Positions 21,525 through 33,701 of a stretch of DNA of 64,000 nt are shown here, one piece after another. The notes below the pieces were generated by a model. The model was not told the origin of the DNA and did no database searches. It saw nothing but the letters and a program-made list of their open reading frames with translations. The stretch covers positions 2,993,747 through 3,057,746 of the forward strand of contig JAUJYN010000016.1 of NCBI GenBank assembly GCA_030737835.1, written 5' to 3'. The DNA comes from Acorus gramineus (lineage: Eukaryota > Streptophyta > Magnoliopsida > Acorales > Acoraceae). Numbering within the stretch: position 1 is the first letter of the stretch; the number at the start of each line of letters is the position of its first letter. Made by a program: the position numbers and the translations under genes.

Positions 21525-22721
21525 GAGCCCATCTATCACCACCAATCTAAATGCTCTCTCCCCCAACCCAATAAAAATTTAAAACATCTTATATTAGGCA
21601 CTCATCCCACTAATTTCAGTTGACACAAACTCAGTCATACTGGAGTGTCTAATATGACACAAGGTGTGTCACCCAAAATTTTTCAATTGCAATATTTTGA
21701 CGCGACACACCTTGGGTCAAAGTAAGTTGTACAGTTCGACATACTCTGAGTCAAACCATAATGTCTACTATGACCCAAGATGTGTCGTCCAACACTATTC
21801 AATTGACAATAATTTAATTTTTTTATCTATCATAAATATCATAAATACATAACAAATAATATCATAAATAAATAAAACTCACGTACATAATTACATAAGT
21901 TAATTTACATACATATCATGTACATTCACAAATCTAATATTCTTTTGTCGTAAATGAAAACATACTATTGGCATAACAGTTTTCCTTGTTCAACATTCAC
22001 ACATCCAAACTCAACCAACGAACACATCCATATTATATTTTGGCTTTTAAACAATGTATTAAGTAAAAAAATGTATTAACGTGGATGTGTTAATTAATTG
22101 AATTTGGATGTATACATTTTCAACAGGGAAGACTGTTATGTTAATAGTAAGTTTCATTTGTGAAAAAAATAATGTATTGGATTTATGAATGTGCAGGTTG
22201 GATATGTGAATGTTGAATTAACTTATATGACCATGTATACGAATGTTGTTTATTTATGATATTTTATTTGTTGTGTATTTATGATAGATAAAAAATTAAC
22301 TTATTATCAATTGGATAGTATTGGACGACACACATTGGGTCATAGTAGACATTCTATTTTGACTCGAAGTATGTCAAATCAAATAACTTATGGTGACTCA
22401 AGATGTGTCACATTACTTTTAAAATATCGTAATTGAAAAATTCTATGTGACACACCTTAAGTCATAGTAAACATCTTAGTTTGACTCGAGTATGTCAAAT
22501 CGAACAACTTATGGTGACTCAAGGTGTGTCGCATAACTTTTAAAATATTGTAGTTAAAAAATTCTAGGTGACACACCTTGGATCACATTAGACATCTCAG
22601 TATAACAAAGTTTGTGTCAAGTGAAGTCGGTGTGATGAGTGTCTAAAATAAAATGTTTTAACTTTTGATTGGATTGGGGGGGGGGGGGAGAGTAATTGGT
22701 TTGGTGGGAATAGACCGGCTC
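21525..22721. mobile_element. Foldback Mutator-like element, present only in copy B (1197 bp)
   Basis: It begins GAGCCCATCTATCACCACC and its reverse complement begins GAGCCGGTCTATTCCCACC. The arms stay alignable inward toward a centre near 22060, so nearly the whole element is an inverted repeat. Subterminal units with GGTGTGTC / GACACACC recur at a ~122-bp spacing. The flanking 9-mers are ATCCCACAA (21516-21524) and ATCCCGCAA (22722-22730). Copy A has a single ATCCCACAA at 6383-6391, the empty site. No transposase is encoded. A 9-bp duplication plus long inverted repeats indicate a non-autonomous Mutator-like (foldback) element. Confidence 0.87.
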
Positions 22722-22848
22722 ATCCCGCAATCCGTTCACACTTTTTCAATCACATGAACGACATTTGTTCAATTTCTTTTTTACTGATGATGATTATTAT
22801 TCCAATGCATGCATTAACCATTTCTATATATTTATTCGAATTTTAGTA

Positions 22849-23342
22849 GGGAAAAATCCATATAACCCCCTGTAATCTTCCTGATATTCATATAACCCCC
22901 TGTAATCTCAATATATCCATATAACCCCCTGTAAACACACCATAAATGTAAATAATCCCCCGTGGTTAAATTTTTTTTAACAGAATTGAAATATTTTGAA
23001 CATATTACATTATCTAAACCATGGTTAATAAATATATATTTTTCTAACCCCCAAAAAACTGTCAATACTTAAAAAAAAACACTCATATTTCTAATTTTAT
23101 ACTCTTTTAGAGGGTTTTTTGAAAGTATTAACTGCTTTCAGAGGTTAAAATGATACATATTTGTTAACCATGGTTTAGATAACTCAATATGTTCGAAATA
23201 TTCCAATTTTATTAAAAAAAAATTAACCCGGGAGGTTATGTGCATTTATGGTGTGTTTACAAGGGGTTATATGGATATATTGAGATTACAAGGGGTCATA
23301 TGGATATTAAGAAGATTACAGGGGGTTATATGGATATTTTCC
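22849..23342. mobile_element. Mutator-like MITE with 9-bp target duplication, copy B
   Basis: Equivalent of 6510-6973. The flanks ATTTTAGTA lie at 22840-22848 and 23343-23351. It is 30 bp longer than copy A because one more 'ATTACAGGGGGTTATATGG'-type phrase is present in the right arm. Confidence 0.78.
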
Positions 23343-23351
23343 ATTTTAGTA

Positions 23352-24888
23352 ATGTAACACATGCATGAATTGAATTAAACATGTAGTATTTTGAAATTCT
23401 CAACTATTAAATCTCACACACACACACACAAAAATAAAAAAATAAATTATGAACACAAAAAGAATTACCAAGTCAGATATATCTTAGAAAAGACAATAGG
23501 ACACATGAAAAAATATTTAATTTGATTTAAAAAATGAGATAGATATATTTAATATTGGATTTTTGTTTATATACCCCTGTTAAATACCAATTTTATCAAA
23601 ATACTCCTGAAAAAATCAACAGTGCGAAAATACCTCTAACAAACTTTAAGTGAGTGCAAAAATATCCCTTAAAAGAATGACCTAATATTCAACTTAAGTA
23701 AATAGTTAAGTTGAAATATGACTTGAATATTAAAATAATGAATTGATTTATATTTGATTTTGAAATTTAAAAGCTAAAGATTAGGAAGATGAGATTATGT
23801 CCAATATTAAAAAAGAAATGACACTTTTTCCCTTCTCAATACACTCAGTTTCTTTTACTGTCCAAAATACAGTTCTGTATAACTCGTTAAAAATTTAGTG
23901 AAGCCTATACCTTGTTAAACGATGTATATACCTCATTAAAAAAAATTCACATTTACTAAAAATAGGATTATTCAACCTGAAATGAAGCGATATGTACTTT
24001 TTATTAAAGAATACATCTCATTTTGTATAATGTTTACTATTTTTAAAAAAATAAAAACATGTGTGGCCTGAGTTTTGATTGATAAAAATAACTGAGTTTA
24101 ACATTTTTCATAATGAAAATCCATCCTTATCCATGGAAACACATTATCTCCTCAACTACCCAACTAAATATTACATCACACTACAATATAATCCATGGAA
24201 AAACTTTTGTCGAACGTTTTAATCCCTTTCAATTTATCAAATATCAACACACCTCCTGAGCTTCTTCTCTTCTCCCTTTTAAGATGAATGTATTTAAGTG
24301 CCCCTTGTTCATTGTTTTCTGCGTTTTCGTTTTTCCCTCTTATTCCCTTTTAAATAAGATTCATCAATTTCAATGTAATCAATTTTTTCATTCCCCTTGG
24401 TTTTTCCAACATCCATTATTTCCCAACATAGCCACACGAAATCTATTCATCATGCATATCCATCTAATCTCTTGACACCATTAATGCAATTTTTTTTTCC
24501 CTTCTTCCTATATGAAGCCACTCAATGAAGACTCAGGCCATCTCCAACCCTTATTTTAGGTTTATTTGTTTATACTTATAAACATCCATCTTCACTTTAG
24601 GCCATCTCCAAGCTTTACTCAAATTTATATCCAAATTTTACTTAAAATTTGAATAAAAATTTTATTTGATATATTGTGTCTTCAATCATCAGTTTGTGTT
24701 TTACTCAAATCTTTTAAAAATGTGAAATTGAAGTAAAAAAATAGTCATTAGAAATTTGAGTAAAAATTTAAGTATTTCAATTTGGTTAAAAATTTGAGTA
24801 AAAGTTTGATTTGGCATGAGAACGGATAAATGATTAGGGAGATTTTTTAGTAACTTTTGTTCAAATTCAAGTTTGAGTTCACATTTGA
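23352..24888. other. A+T-rich spacer, copy B
   Basis: Equivalent of 6983-8471, with a ~32-bp addition near 23622-23655. No supported gene. The short frame at 24284-24475 matches copy A with several amino-acid changes and no recognisable domain. Confidence 0.55.
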
Positions 24889-25537
24889 GGGTCCGTTTGG
24901 GCATGAGTTGGGGACGTCTAAAGTGCCATAACAGGGCGAAGACCTGAGGTGGGAGAGGCCTTGTTTAGCGAAACGGGAAACGCGGGCCAAAACATAATAA
25001 GAGAATGGTTTTCTATTAAACACTCAACCTGATCCGGCCAGTTGAACCTATCAAACCTTCAATTGGACCGAATTCCAATATGATTTACCCTCAAAATCCA
25101 GCAATATAAAAAATTGGTGAAAAACAATCCATCCAACATATGATACGATGATTCTATAACCGACTATGAAATGATTAAATTGACTAATTCTTAGGGCCCA
25201 TTTCAGACAGGGTGGACGAGTGGGCTGCTTTTTCTTCATTGTTCATACACTGAAAATTCTGTGTGGCTCATACACTTGTCTATTTACTGTTCATACACAG
25301 AAAAATGTTGAAATGTGGAGGGATAACTTGGTAATAACACCCATTTTCGGTGCGTTTTGTGGCTAGTTTCGAGGAAATGTTCTTTCGATGCGTTTTGAAG
25401 ACAGCCCAAATACACTTTAAATGTGAACGCATTTTTTTTCGCTTTTAAAAAATGCAATGGCTTGTTTGGATGGGAGTTGCACATTTCTAAGGATTAACCA
25501 ACGCAAACACATATGAATCGTCCATCCAAACGGGCGC
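24889..25537. mobile_element. Candidate small DNA element with GGGTCCGTTTGG end, copy B
   Basis: Equivalent of 8472-9121. The left end is intact, while the right end reads CCAAACGGGCGC. Confidence 0.38.
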
Positions 25538-26507
25538 TTAAACTATATATAAATCCAGACTGGAATTGGGGCTAGAAAATGGGGCTGTACTTTAATCATA
25601 AATCAATGCACTTTCATAAGAGATTTTTAGACTTTCTATTTTGCACTTTTATTGCACTTTAATCTAAAAACAAATTGTGGCTTATTGGTGCATCATCAAT
25701 AAGACTTGATAATATCTTATTTTATGTTTTCATTTAAATATCATTATTTTATTATTTTAAATAAGACATTCCTTCATTATTTTATGTTTTCTTTTAAATA
25801 TCATGCAAAATTTACGAGATCATGATTCATAGAGTTTTATTTGTGATTAATTATTTGTTAAAATATTAAATTTAATAAAAATTTAGATTTTATGTAATAA
25901 AAAAATTATGCTATGCTTTATAAAAACTTAAAAATATCAAGATTTAAGACTTGATAATTATAGAAAAATTAAATTTTTTATATATATTTTTTAAATTTAT
26001 TAGAAATAATAATTAATATATTTTTAAAACATTTGTCTTTATTTCGAAATCATTGAAGGGATAACTTCTAGGTAGAATATCAATGTAACTCGCCCCTTCA
26101 CGCCATCATTAAGTTTTCAACAAGGAAAAACTTCATGCTATCATTATTTATGCATATATGAAAATTTTTCATAAAAATATAATTTTTTTTCAAATTGCTC
26201 TGATATAGCCCGCCAGTATACAGAAAAAAAGCAGGGGCCAGATTAGAAATGGGATCCGGATTCAGGAGTAATTAGTGGGAGTCCCCCAGGCAGTAGAGTT
26301 ATCCTCTACCAGGAAGCTCTTTCCCATGTTATGTTTTTCTTTTCTTTGCTTTGTATTAGACATCGCTATTTCATTTATTAAATTTTGGAGACTGATTTCC
26401 TATCGTTTTCTTAAAAAAAAAAAAAACATATAAAAGCCAGTAAGCAGTGTATTTGCATAATGTTGTTTGCTAAATCATTTATTGTGATTTCCATATGATA
26501 TTTTTTA
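25538..26507. other. A+T-rich spacer, copy B
   Basis: Equivalent of 9122-10096. No gene or repeat boundary I can support. Confidence 0.5.
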
Positions 26508-27013
26508 GCGAAAAATTCAAATAGCCCCTATAAACTGATCGAAATCCAAATAGCCCCCTGATTTTTTCTAAAATCCATGTAACCATATGAAAACATTATG
26601 TAAATTCAAATAGCCCCGTGAGTTAAACTTTTGTTGATCAAAGAAGAATATTCTACAAATACACTATTTGGTTAACCTTGATTAAAATCACAATATACAA
26701 AAAAAAAACCCCTGCATTGTGTTAAAAATGTATAAAATCATCTATAAATGATGAGTTTACCCATCTAAATAGATTGCAAAACCCTCTTCAGAGGATTTTT
26801 CGTATTTTTAACAAATTGTGTGAGATTTTAGGTGTATTGTTTTTCCAATTAGGGTTAACCAAATAAAATATTCATTATGTGTCAACAAAAATTTAATTCA
26901 GGGAGCTATATATGGATTTACATATGTGTTTTCCTGGGTCATGTGGACTTCAGAAAAAGTGAACGGGTTATATGATTTCAGACAGTTTACATGGGTTTAT
27001 ATGGATTTTTTCC
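26508..27013. mobile_element. Mutator-like MITE with 9-bp target duplication, copy B
   Basis: Equivalent of 10097-10603, flanked by TATTTTTTA at 26499-26507 and 27014-27022. The first bases are mutated (GCGAAAAATT). Confidence 0.74.
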
Positions 27014-27640
27014 TATTTTTTAATAGTCGCATTATGTAGCTGCAAGCATTGATGTATGCTTGTATAAAATTAATTTGTATCAATGTATAGAATTTTTTAT
27101 GTGCATTTGCTACAATAGCTAGTAAGAATACAAGTATTATTAAAAATTAGTTTAACGGACCATAAAATAATATATTGGTGCCCCCAAGAGTGTTATATAA
27201 GATTTTTTTTACAAGATAGATTCAAATTAATATTTATCAAAGAAACTCAGTGTGATAGTACATATTAATTTTACATTTTTGTTTCCTACGGTATCATAAT
27301 CATAAGCAATTAAGCACCTTTTAAATATACAATCTAATAATTATCTATGTTTAATATTTTCAATAAGAAACTTAAGTCTTTCCAATAAAATAAAATAAAA
27401 AACTTAAGTAGCCTTGGAGTTTCGAAGTGTAAATTCTTCTGATACTATTCATTGATGACAAACTACCTTTCTAAACTCAAAAATTATTTTATAAATTTAT
27501 AAATAAAATAATTATGATCAGGAGAATCTGTGCAGCTTTTATTTATTTTTTAATGTTTGAACTTCACACATCCGGGCCCTTCATATCCCGTCTCTTGACT
27601 CTCTTCAGATTCTGTACTTTTCCTTGGCATTCTCGCCTTC

Positions 27641-27647
27641 TATAAAT
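27641..27647 (+). promoter_or_regulatory. TATA box of GeBP-like gene B
   Basis: TATAAAT, 110 bases before the start codon, conserved with copy A. Just upstream, copy B carries a small extra repeat (CTCTTGACTCTCTTC against CTCTTC in copy A). The rest of 27023-27640 is A+T-rich spacer with no other feature seen. Confidence 0.6.
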
Positions 27648-27750
27648 CAGAAAACAATAGCCGAAGCAAAATTTTTCATTTCATTTCATTTCAGAACCCT
27701 AAAAACCTCACCACCTCAAAAAACCGAAAACCCTAACAAATTTTATTCCA

Positions 27751-28746
27751 ATGTCGAAATCGTCTTCTTCAACATCAGCCGTTTCATCGGAGGAAGAAAG
27801 CTCTTCCCAGTCCCCTCCGCCGCTGCCGCCGCCGCCGCCGAAAGAGAAGCTGACATCTGCACCTCCCAAAGCCGGATCCCCAGTTTCCTCCGGCTCTTCC
27901 TCCGACGATGATGAAACTAGCGACTCAAAAGAAGAAGAAGAATCACAGAAGCCGGTCCGGCATCAGGAGCCAGGCCCTTCCGCAGCACCCTCCAAGAAGC
28001 GCTCCCATGGGGACGATGAGAACGGGAAGAGCAAGTCAAAGAAGGAGAAGAAGGCCCCTTCTGTCCAGAAGCCCGTTGCGACCGAGGAAGAGAAGGCCCC
28101 CGCCACGAAATCTGTCCCCTTTGGTAGAATTTTCTCCGAGGAGGATGAGGTGGCTTTGATGAAGGGCCTGGCTGAGTTCTGTTCGACGAATGGTGCTGAT
28201 GCTGCGAGTGTTGTGAAGAATCGAGAGCTTTTTGAAGGATTTCATGCCTCCGTTGGAAGGACCCTACATACGAGTGTCACAGTTGAGCAATTGAAGAACA
28301 AGATCCGCCGATTGAAGGAACGACGGGTAAAGCGTGGCGACTCTGCCTTGACTCAAATGTGGGAGAGGCTGTGGAGGAGGGAGAAGGGGGACCCTGCGAA
28401 CGAGAACGATAAAGGGAAGTCGAAGAAAAATTTGGTGGGGAACAATATTGATGAGGGGAAGGTGTTACCGGTGGTGAGCGGGGAGCTCCCACCTTTCTTG
28501 GAGAAGTCTATCAGAATTTGCTCCAGTGAGGGCAGAACAATGTTTGGGGAAGAGATGATGAGAAAGAGTCTGATGCTTCTTGATAAGGAGGAGGCTGATT
28601 CTTTGGAGAAAAAATGGAAGAAACTGTCGGGGTTGGACATGAAACTCTCTATCAGAAGGATTGAGTTAGAGAGGAGGAAAAGCAAATTGATCAATATGGA
28701 GTTCGTGAAGATATCGGAGGCTATCACGCGTGCAGCCAGCCCGTAG
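27751..28746 (+). CDS. GeBP/STOREKEEPER-like transcription regulator (DUF573), copy B
   Basis: Intact 331-residue frame, a near-identical paralogue of 11331-12329 with the same domain order: acidic Ser-rich N-terminus, polyproline tract, charged linker, DUF573 domain about residues 124-211, C-terminal helical region. Differences I see: the proline tract is one residue shorter and altered (PPPLPPPPP against PPPPPPPPRP), Asn90 is Asp, LDESV is LEKSI just after the domain, and a Val is Ala near residue 282. The DUF573 domain itself is unchanged, suggesting constraint or recency. The ATG at 27624 is out of frame here because of a one-base difference, so translation from 27751 is the shared start. 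Predicted nuclear regulator; target unknown. Confidence 0.9.
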   Translation: MSKSSSSTSAVSSEEESSSQSPPPLPPPPPKEKLTSAPPKAGSPVSSGSSSDDDETSDSKEEEESQKPVRHQEPGPSAAPSKKRSHGDDENGKSKSKKEKKAPSVQKPVATEEEKAPATKSVPFGRIFSEEDEVALMKGLAEFCSTNGADAASVVKNRELFEGFHASVGRTLHTSVTVEQLKNKIRRLKERRVKRGDSALTQMWERLWRREKGDPANENDKGKSKKNLVGNNIDEGKVLPVVSGELPPFLEKSIRICSSEGRTMFGEEMMRKSLMLLDKEEADSLEKKWKKLSGLDMKLSIRRIELERRKSKLINMEFVKISEAITRAASP

Positions 28747-31700
28747 CTGTTGATTTCAGTTGATTATGGTGGATGCTACTTCATCTTTTTGGTACGTGTT
28801 GTATTCTTTTCATTGTGTTATTTAATTGAAATATTCTTTTTTCATATTTTTGTTAGTGAAAGTCAAGGCATGAACGTGTTTTAATTTGTTTTATTATGTT
28901 ATCATGTTGAGTAGAATCTGTTTTCTTCATTATCCTTTTCTCGTTGTGTTTGAGTATGTTAGAGTTGCTCTAGTTTCTTTCACTGTATTTGACTTTGCAT
29001 AGTGCAAAGTTAATTACAAGTAGACTCAATCAATGTTAGTCATTGCTAGCTATCTCACATTATGTGTGCATATCTTAATGAGTGGGTCCTGATTTTTTTT
29101 TTTTTGTCATTCTGCCATACTTAAAGCTGACAATTCTTTAAGGATTCATACGTGAGTAGGATGTAGAAGAATCTAAGTTGTTGCTTGCATTCGCCTTCCA
29201 GTCTGACTAGCCACCTTCTTACCTAAAATAGGTCATGGGATTTATTAGAAACCATATTTGCATTTTGAAATGCAACTTATATTATCAGGTGGTACTAATT
29301 TGCAACAGTTTTTTTTCACTGAATTTTATGTATCAGTGTGATCATTGTTTACTAGCTCTCAAACTGATGTTCCTAGATTGACATAGTAATAAGTGGGTTC
29401 ATTTTCTCTGTTAATATTCCCAGTTGTATGCATAGATAGCGCAACAAGTATTTGGTGGGGATTTCATTCTGTACGGTGCGTGTACATTTGTAAATCATAC
29501 ATGATAAGTACAATAAAAGTATGGTTATAATTAAGCTATTTCCTACATATATTCTTGATATTAATACGTAAAATACATGTACAAACCTCTTATTGGATTT
29601 AAAGGAAGCAAAAAAATTATGAATGGCCTTTCAATTTGGAAAAGTTCGGAGAACCTTGTGACTATGGTTGTGTGAATTTATGCCAATTCTTGATGTTGAA
29701 CATTTGTGGGAATAGGTTTAAATTTTTTTTTTGGTGTATATGTTTCTAAATCTGTCTTTCTTTCTTGTTGCTCATTTCGTTGATTAATGTTAAGCTAGAT
29801 ATTTAATGCGTATAATATAAAGCATAATTTTCAGATTAAGATGAATAAAAGGCATTCATAGATTTGATGTTTGTATAATGTTTATAGAGAGGAATGCTTC
29901 TCAAATTTGTTTTTGTGAGATCCATAATGTGATTTAAGTTTGAGGGTGTTTATTGGAATTAACAAACAGGGGATGACTGTTCAATCAGGTTGTAACGAGT
30001 AGTAGAATTTTCAGCAGGCGGTTGTCAAACCCTCATTTCTTGGATACCTTTATGTTATACTTGTGGATTTTGATTAGTTATGTTGGAATGCATCAATTAT
30101 TCATTAATAAAGTTTATATTGAATGACTCTAGTTCTAAATTCTGAACTCTTTATGATATACCAGGAGCTATTGAGAACATTCTTGTCTTGTTTGCTAATT
30201 AAACTTTCCTTTTGGCAGCTATGTATATTAGTCGATATGAATGAATTGTTATGCTAGATATAGTAATATATGTAGTACTACTTATCATTGTTATAATTGG
30301 GTTGCTGCATTCATGTTTGTGATTGTGCATAAACTTCTTAGATATTGAATCAATGATGAATGGCCTCAAAACATGTATGTCTTGTTTGTATTTATAGGAA
30401 TATTGTCTGTTGACTTCACTGGAGGTTTGATATAATTCAATGAGCTTGTCACAGTCAAGTATTTATGATGGATTCAAGCATAAACAATTTTCTTCTGTTT
30501 TACTGAGTGTTGGAAGATAATCATCATCACTTTCTCGAAATAGAAAGTTTATGTTGTTTATTAATGATGCTATATCTAAAGTGTATTATTATTTGTTGGC
30601 CTATACTTTGTTTTCTCTCGTATTCAACTGGTTTAGTTTTTACTGTTTATCAATCATTTCTAGTAGACAAAATTTTAAGTTCGCTGCTAGGCAACCTGAA
30701 CTAGCATGTTGGGTAGGATTCCATGTTAAAATCCTCATTCTTGTACATGTTCGTTTTTAAAATGAAGAATTAGTAGTACTCAGGTTAGGCAATGATTCCC
30801 TAGAAAAGTTCTGTTGTGTTCATATGATTGTTAAGGTAGATTGTGATCTTCTCAAAAGAAAATGCTAGGTATTTCAAGATGAAAGGATGTCTCTATGTTA
30901 TTATAGAATGCCCTGCATTTATATGAATGCTTTTACTGTTCCTCAAAAGTAGGTTTTTTATGAGAGCAATCTCTGTTCAGGGTTTGAAAAGTTTTTTTTT
31001 TTTTTTTGGTTGGTAGGGTTTCAAAAAATATTTCGGATGATATGAATATATGATAATCAGTTTCTATCAGATCATTCCTGGGCTTTTGCTTATAGGATTT
31101 TGGCCTGAAAGTGTGGTTTCCTCTCATTGATATATCATTTTCAGTGAAATGATTGTACAAGGACTTTGTTTGTAGTGAATATTGATAAACCATGATTCAA
31201 GCTTTAAGATTGGTTGATTGAACTTGTGAACTCAATTATATATTCTATATAATCCTTTGATGCATATCATGGCTAACTAATAGCTTTAACGTTTCTTAGA
31301 ATGTGGTGAAGAGAATGAGTAATTGATTTATGATGTTAAATAGATAAACCAAGCTTCTCATTATATTCACCTTCGTGATAATCAAATTATGTAATAGGAA
31401 AACTTAGTCTTTTCCCCGATTACTAGGCAGTTCGAAGGAGCAAACAGAGCTCACTATCAGGAAAAAGCAGTTTGATATGCCCTTTTTTTCTTGTGTGTTT
31501 ATGTAGTTTACTATGATAAAAGAAATTTGTCATCCTCTAAACTTGAATGCCTTCTAAACTTTTATGCCTACTTACTAGACGATTTTCTGCTCCATATTTT
31601 GGGTTAGGTAAGCTGGGCCTGAACGCAAAACCTCTTGGTGTAAATTATGATGTAATAACTTAGGGAGTTGATCTCACCCACTTCTACTTTTATTTTTAAT

Positions 31701-33340
31701 CTGCTCCGTCTTTCCACGTGTAGAATCCTTATTTAATTATGATGGCTACAAAAAGCAGGTTGAATTTATACATGATGACTAATTTTATGTTGCATTGATG
31801 TACTTTATTTATGCAGTTTTTGACATATTGATGTTTCTAAATCATGTAAGTTCCTGTCATATGAAGTATATACCATGCTTTTTCTGGATCTGTTTAAATC
31901 TTGGCTATATCAGCAAGGTACATTTATCTTTCCATATTTCATTCATACCATCGTATTTTCAGATGGAGTGCATGATGCATGTAAATTTCTTACATAACAT
32001 TATGTGTATCCAGTAGGTCATTAACTTCCATTATTGTTTCAGAGTACCCCCCAAAGAATCGAGCTGGAGAGGAAGGTGCACTGGATTTTTGTTACATGTT
32101 CAAGCCACTAAGGAACATTAATTTTTTGTTGGTGCACTTTACTATTAGTACAGTTTGTTTGTTATTTTGAACAAAAGAAACATGGTTGTTGTCGGCTAGA
32201 TGTTGTTTTTTGGCTCTTTTATTTGTGGGGAAACTTTGAATTTTTAGATGGAACCTTGGTTTGCCCCTGTATATTATGCTCCTATGAATCCATGATGTTC
32301 ATCTACTTTTGAATCTTTTCATTATGTTCATCTACTTTTGAATCTTGTCATTCTTGCACCTCTTACTGCACTTTTTTTTTATGAAGTGCTAATATAAAGT
32401 CTGTTTTGCAGCTCCGCTGAAGCATATAAACAATCCTTTAGCTGCCAATACACTGTGATACTGTGCAACTGTACTGTATATTTTACTATCACACTATATA
32501 AAAGTTAATTTTTTTATTTTTTCAAAGAAAAAATTACACTAGTGTATTTTAATGTAAATTTCACTTTTTATGACAGTATGTATTATAATATATGAGTATA
32601 TATATTTTTTTTTTAAAAAAAATTTGGTGTGGATTGTGAACAGAACTGCCTAACTTTTTTGAATGAACAAGACAACTGTTCCAATTAATAAATAGCTTGA
32701 ACTGCCTAACTTTTTTGAATGAACAAGACAACTGTTCCAATTCTGCGTATATTGTCTTGTCTTGTTCCAATGAACAAGACAGGACAATATGTTGGAATAA
32801 GGTTTGAACTAAAAAATTTCTTTGATTGGCTAGAATAAATCATAAGATATTCACCAAATGTATATCTGATTTTAAGACTCCAAAATAAACTCCCACGTCA
32901 TCCTCTCAACCTTACTACCATTTGTTCTGTCTTCATTTGCTTTTTCTATCTCTCTGTATTCTCTTACTCCCATTATTTGTATTAACTCTTTTTTGAAATA
33001 AAATTGGTGGGAGCATAAGTCTATTTTTTTTCAAAAAAAAAAAGAAGAAATCCAAAATCAATTTGGATAAATCATATGATATTCATTAAATTTTTATTTG
33101 TTGACAAAAAAAAAAAAAAAAAAAATCCAAAATCAATTTGGATAAATCATATGATATTCATCAAATTTTTATTTGTTGAAGGGTCGTAAAATGTTTTGAA
33201 TATTATTTGGAATTACTGTTTTGTTTAATTAGTAAATCGCAGATTATAAATACATCTTTGAAGTAAATACAATTATTAGATTATATTGTACAACATAAAA
33301 ACGTTAATCTTATGAGGGAAATGCCTCTGAATAAATGAAA
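28747..33340 (+). other. 3' region of GeBP-like gene B and spacer
   Basis: Equivalent of 12330-17880 without the 16275-17539 insertion. The candidate 3'-UTR intron signals are kept (donor near 28792, acceptor ending 32042). Copy-specific changes include a T-run at about 30991-31007, a small duplicated phrase near 32300-32345, and a repeated segment GAACTGCCTAACTTTTTTGA at 32643 and 32699. The empty site for the copy A insertion is TTAATAAAT at 32685-32693. Also in B only: a near repeat (AAAATCAATTTGGATAAATC) at about 33054 and 33128 around an A-run. No coding gene seen. Confidence 0.5.
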
Positions 33341-33405
33341 TTAAACACTGCAACAGAAATATAATAAATAGTTGTGACATGCTAATGGTATGAGCAATTG
33401 TCTTT
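33341..33405 (-). pseudogene. Short copia integrase remnant at the right end of copy B
   Basis: About 60 bases (TGTGACATGCTAATGGTATGAGCAATTGTCTT and surroundings) match the integrase tail at about 17880-17943 of copy A. After 33405 the match stops, so the rest of the copia element (protease, leader, PBS, LTR) is missing here. Confidence 0.65.
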
Positions 33406-33417
33406 GGGATTATTACT

Positions 33418-33460
33418 TTGTTTTAATTATTAAAATACCTAAAAGTGTATCTTTGTCGTT
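33418..33460. other. Start of a third, truncated duplication unit (unit C)
   Basis: TTATTAAAATACCTAAAAGTGTATCTTTG here matches the sequence just outside the copia LTR in copy A (5505-5536) and copy B (about 20609-20640). The order integrase remnant, then LTR flank is the same as at 17880-20650, but with the ~2.7 kb copia middle and LTR deleted. Confidence 0.55.
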
Positions 33461-33690
33461 GGGTTTTTTAGTTTTCAATCCTTGTAAACATAACTATTTA
33501 AGGATCGATCCCTCACTTCTTCGTATTTTGGTTTTACTCATTAGATTTAAAGGATATGTTCCTTTTTAGTCCCTCCCAGGGACTAAAAGGGAACATATCC
33601 TTTAAATCTGGGGATTAAAACAAGAATATCAAGAATTGAGGGATCGATCACTAAATTATATGGTTTATGGGACTTAAAAATAAAAATCCC
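33461..33690. mobile_element. Foldback/MITE hairpin, 230 bp
   Basis: Left arm GGGTTTTTTAGTTTTCAATCC and right arm ending AAAATAAAAATCCC pair along the whole element. The centre is a near-perfect palindrome (GGATATGTTCC ... GGAACATATCC around 33551-33601, loop at CCCTCCCAGGG). This element is absent from the corresponding place in copies A and B. The target duplication was not resolved. Confidence 0.65.
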
Positions 33691-33701
33691 GTAGTTTGCA
33701 A

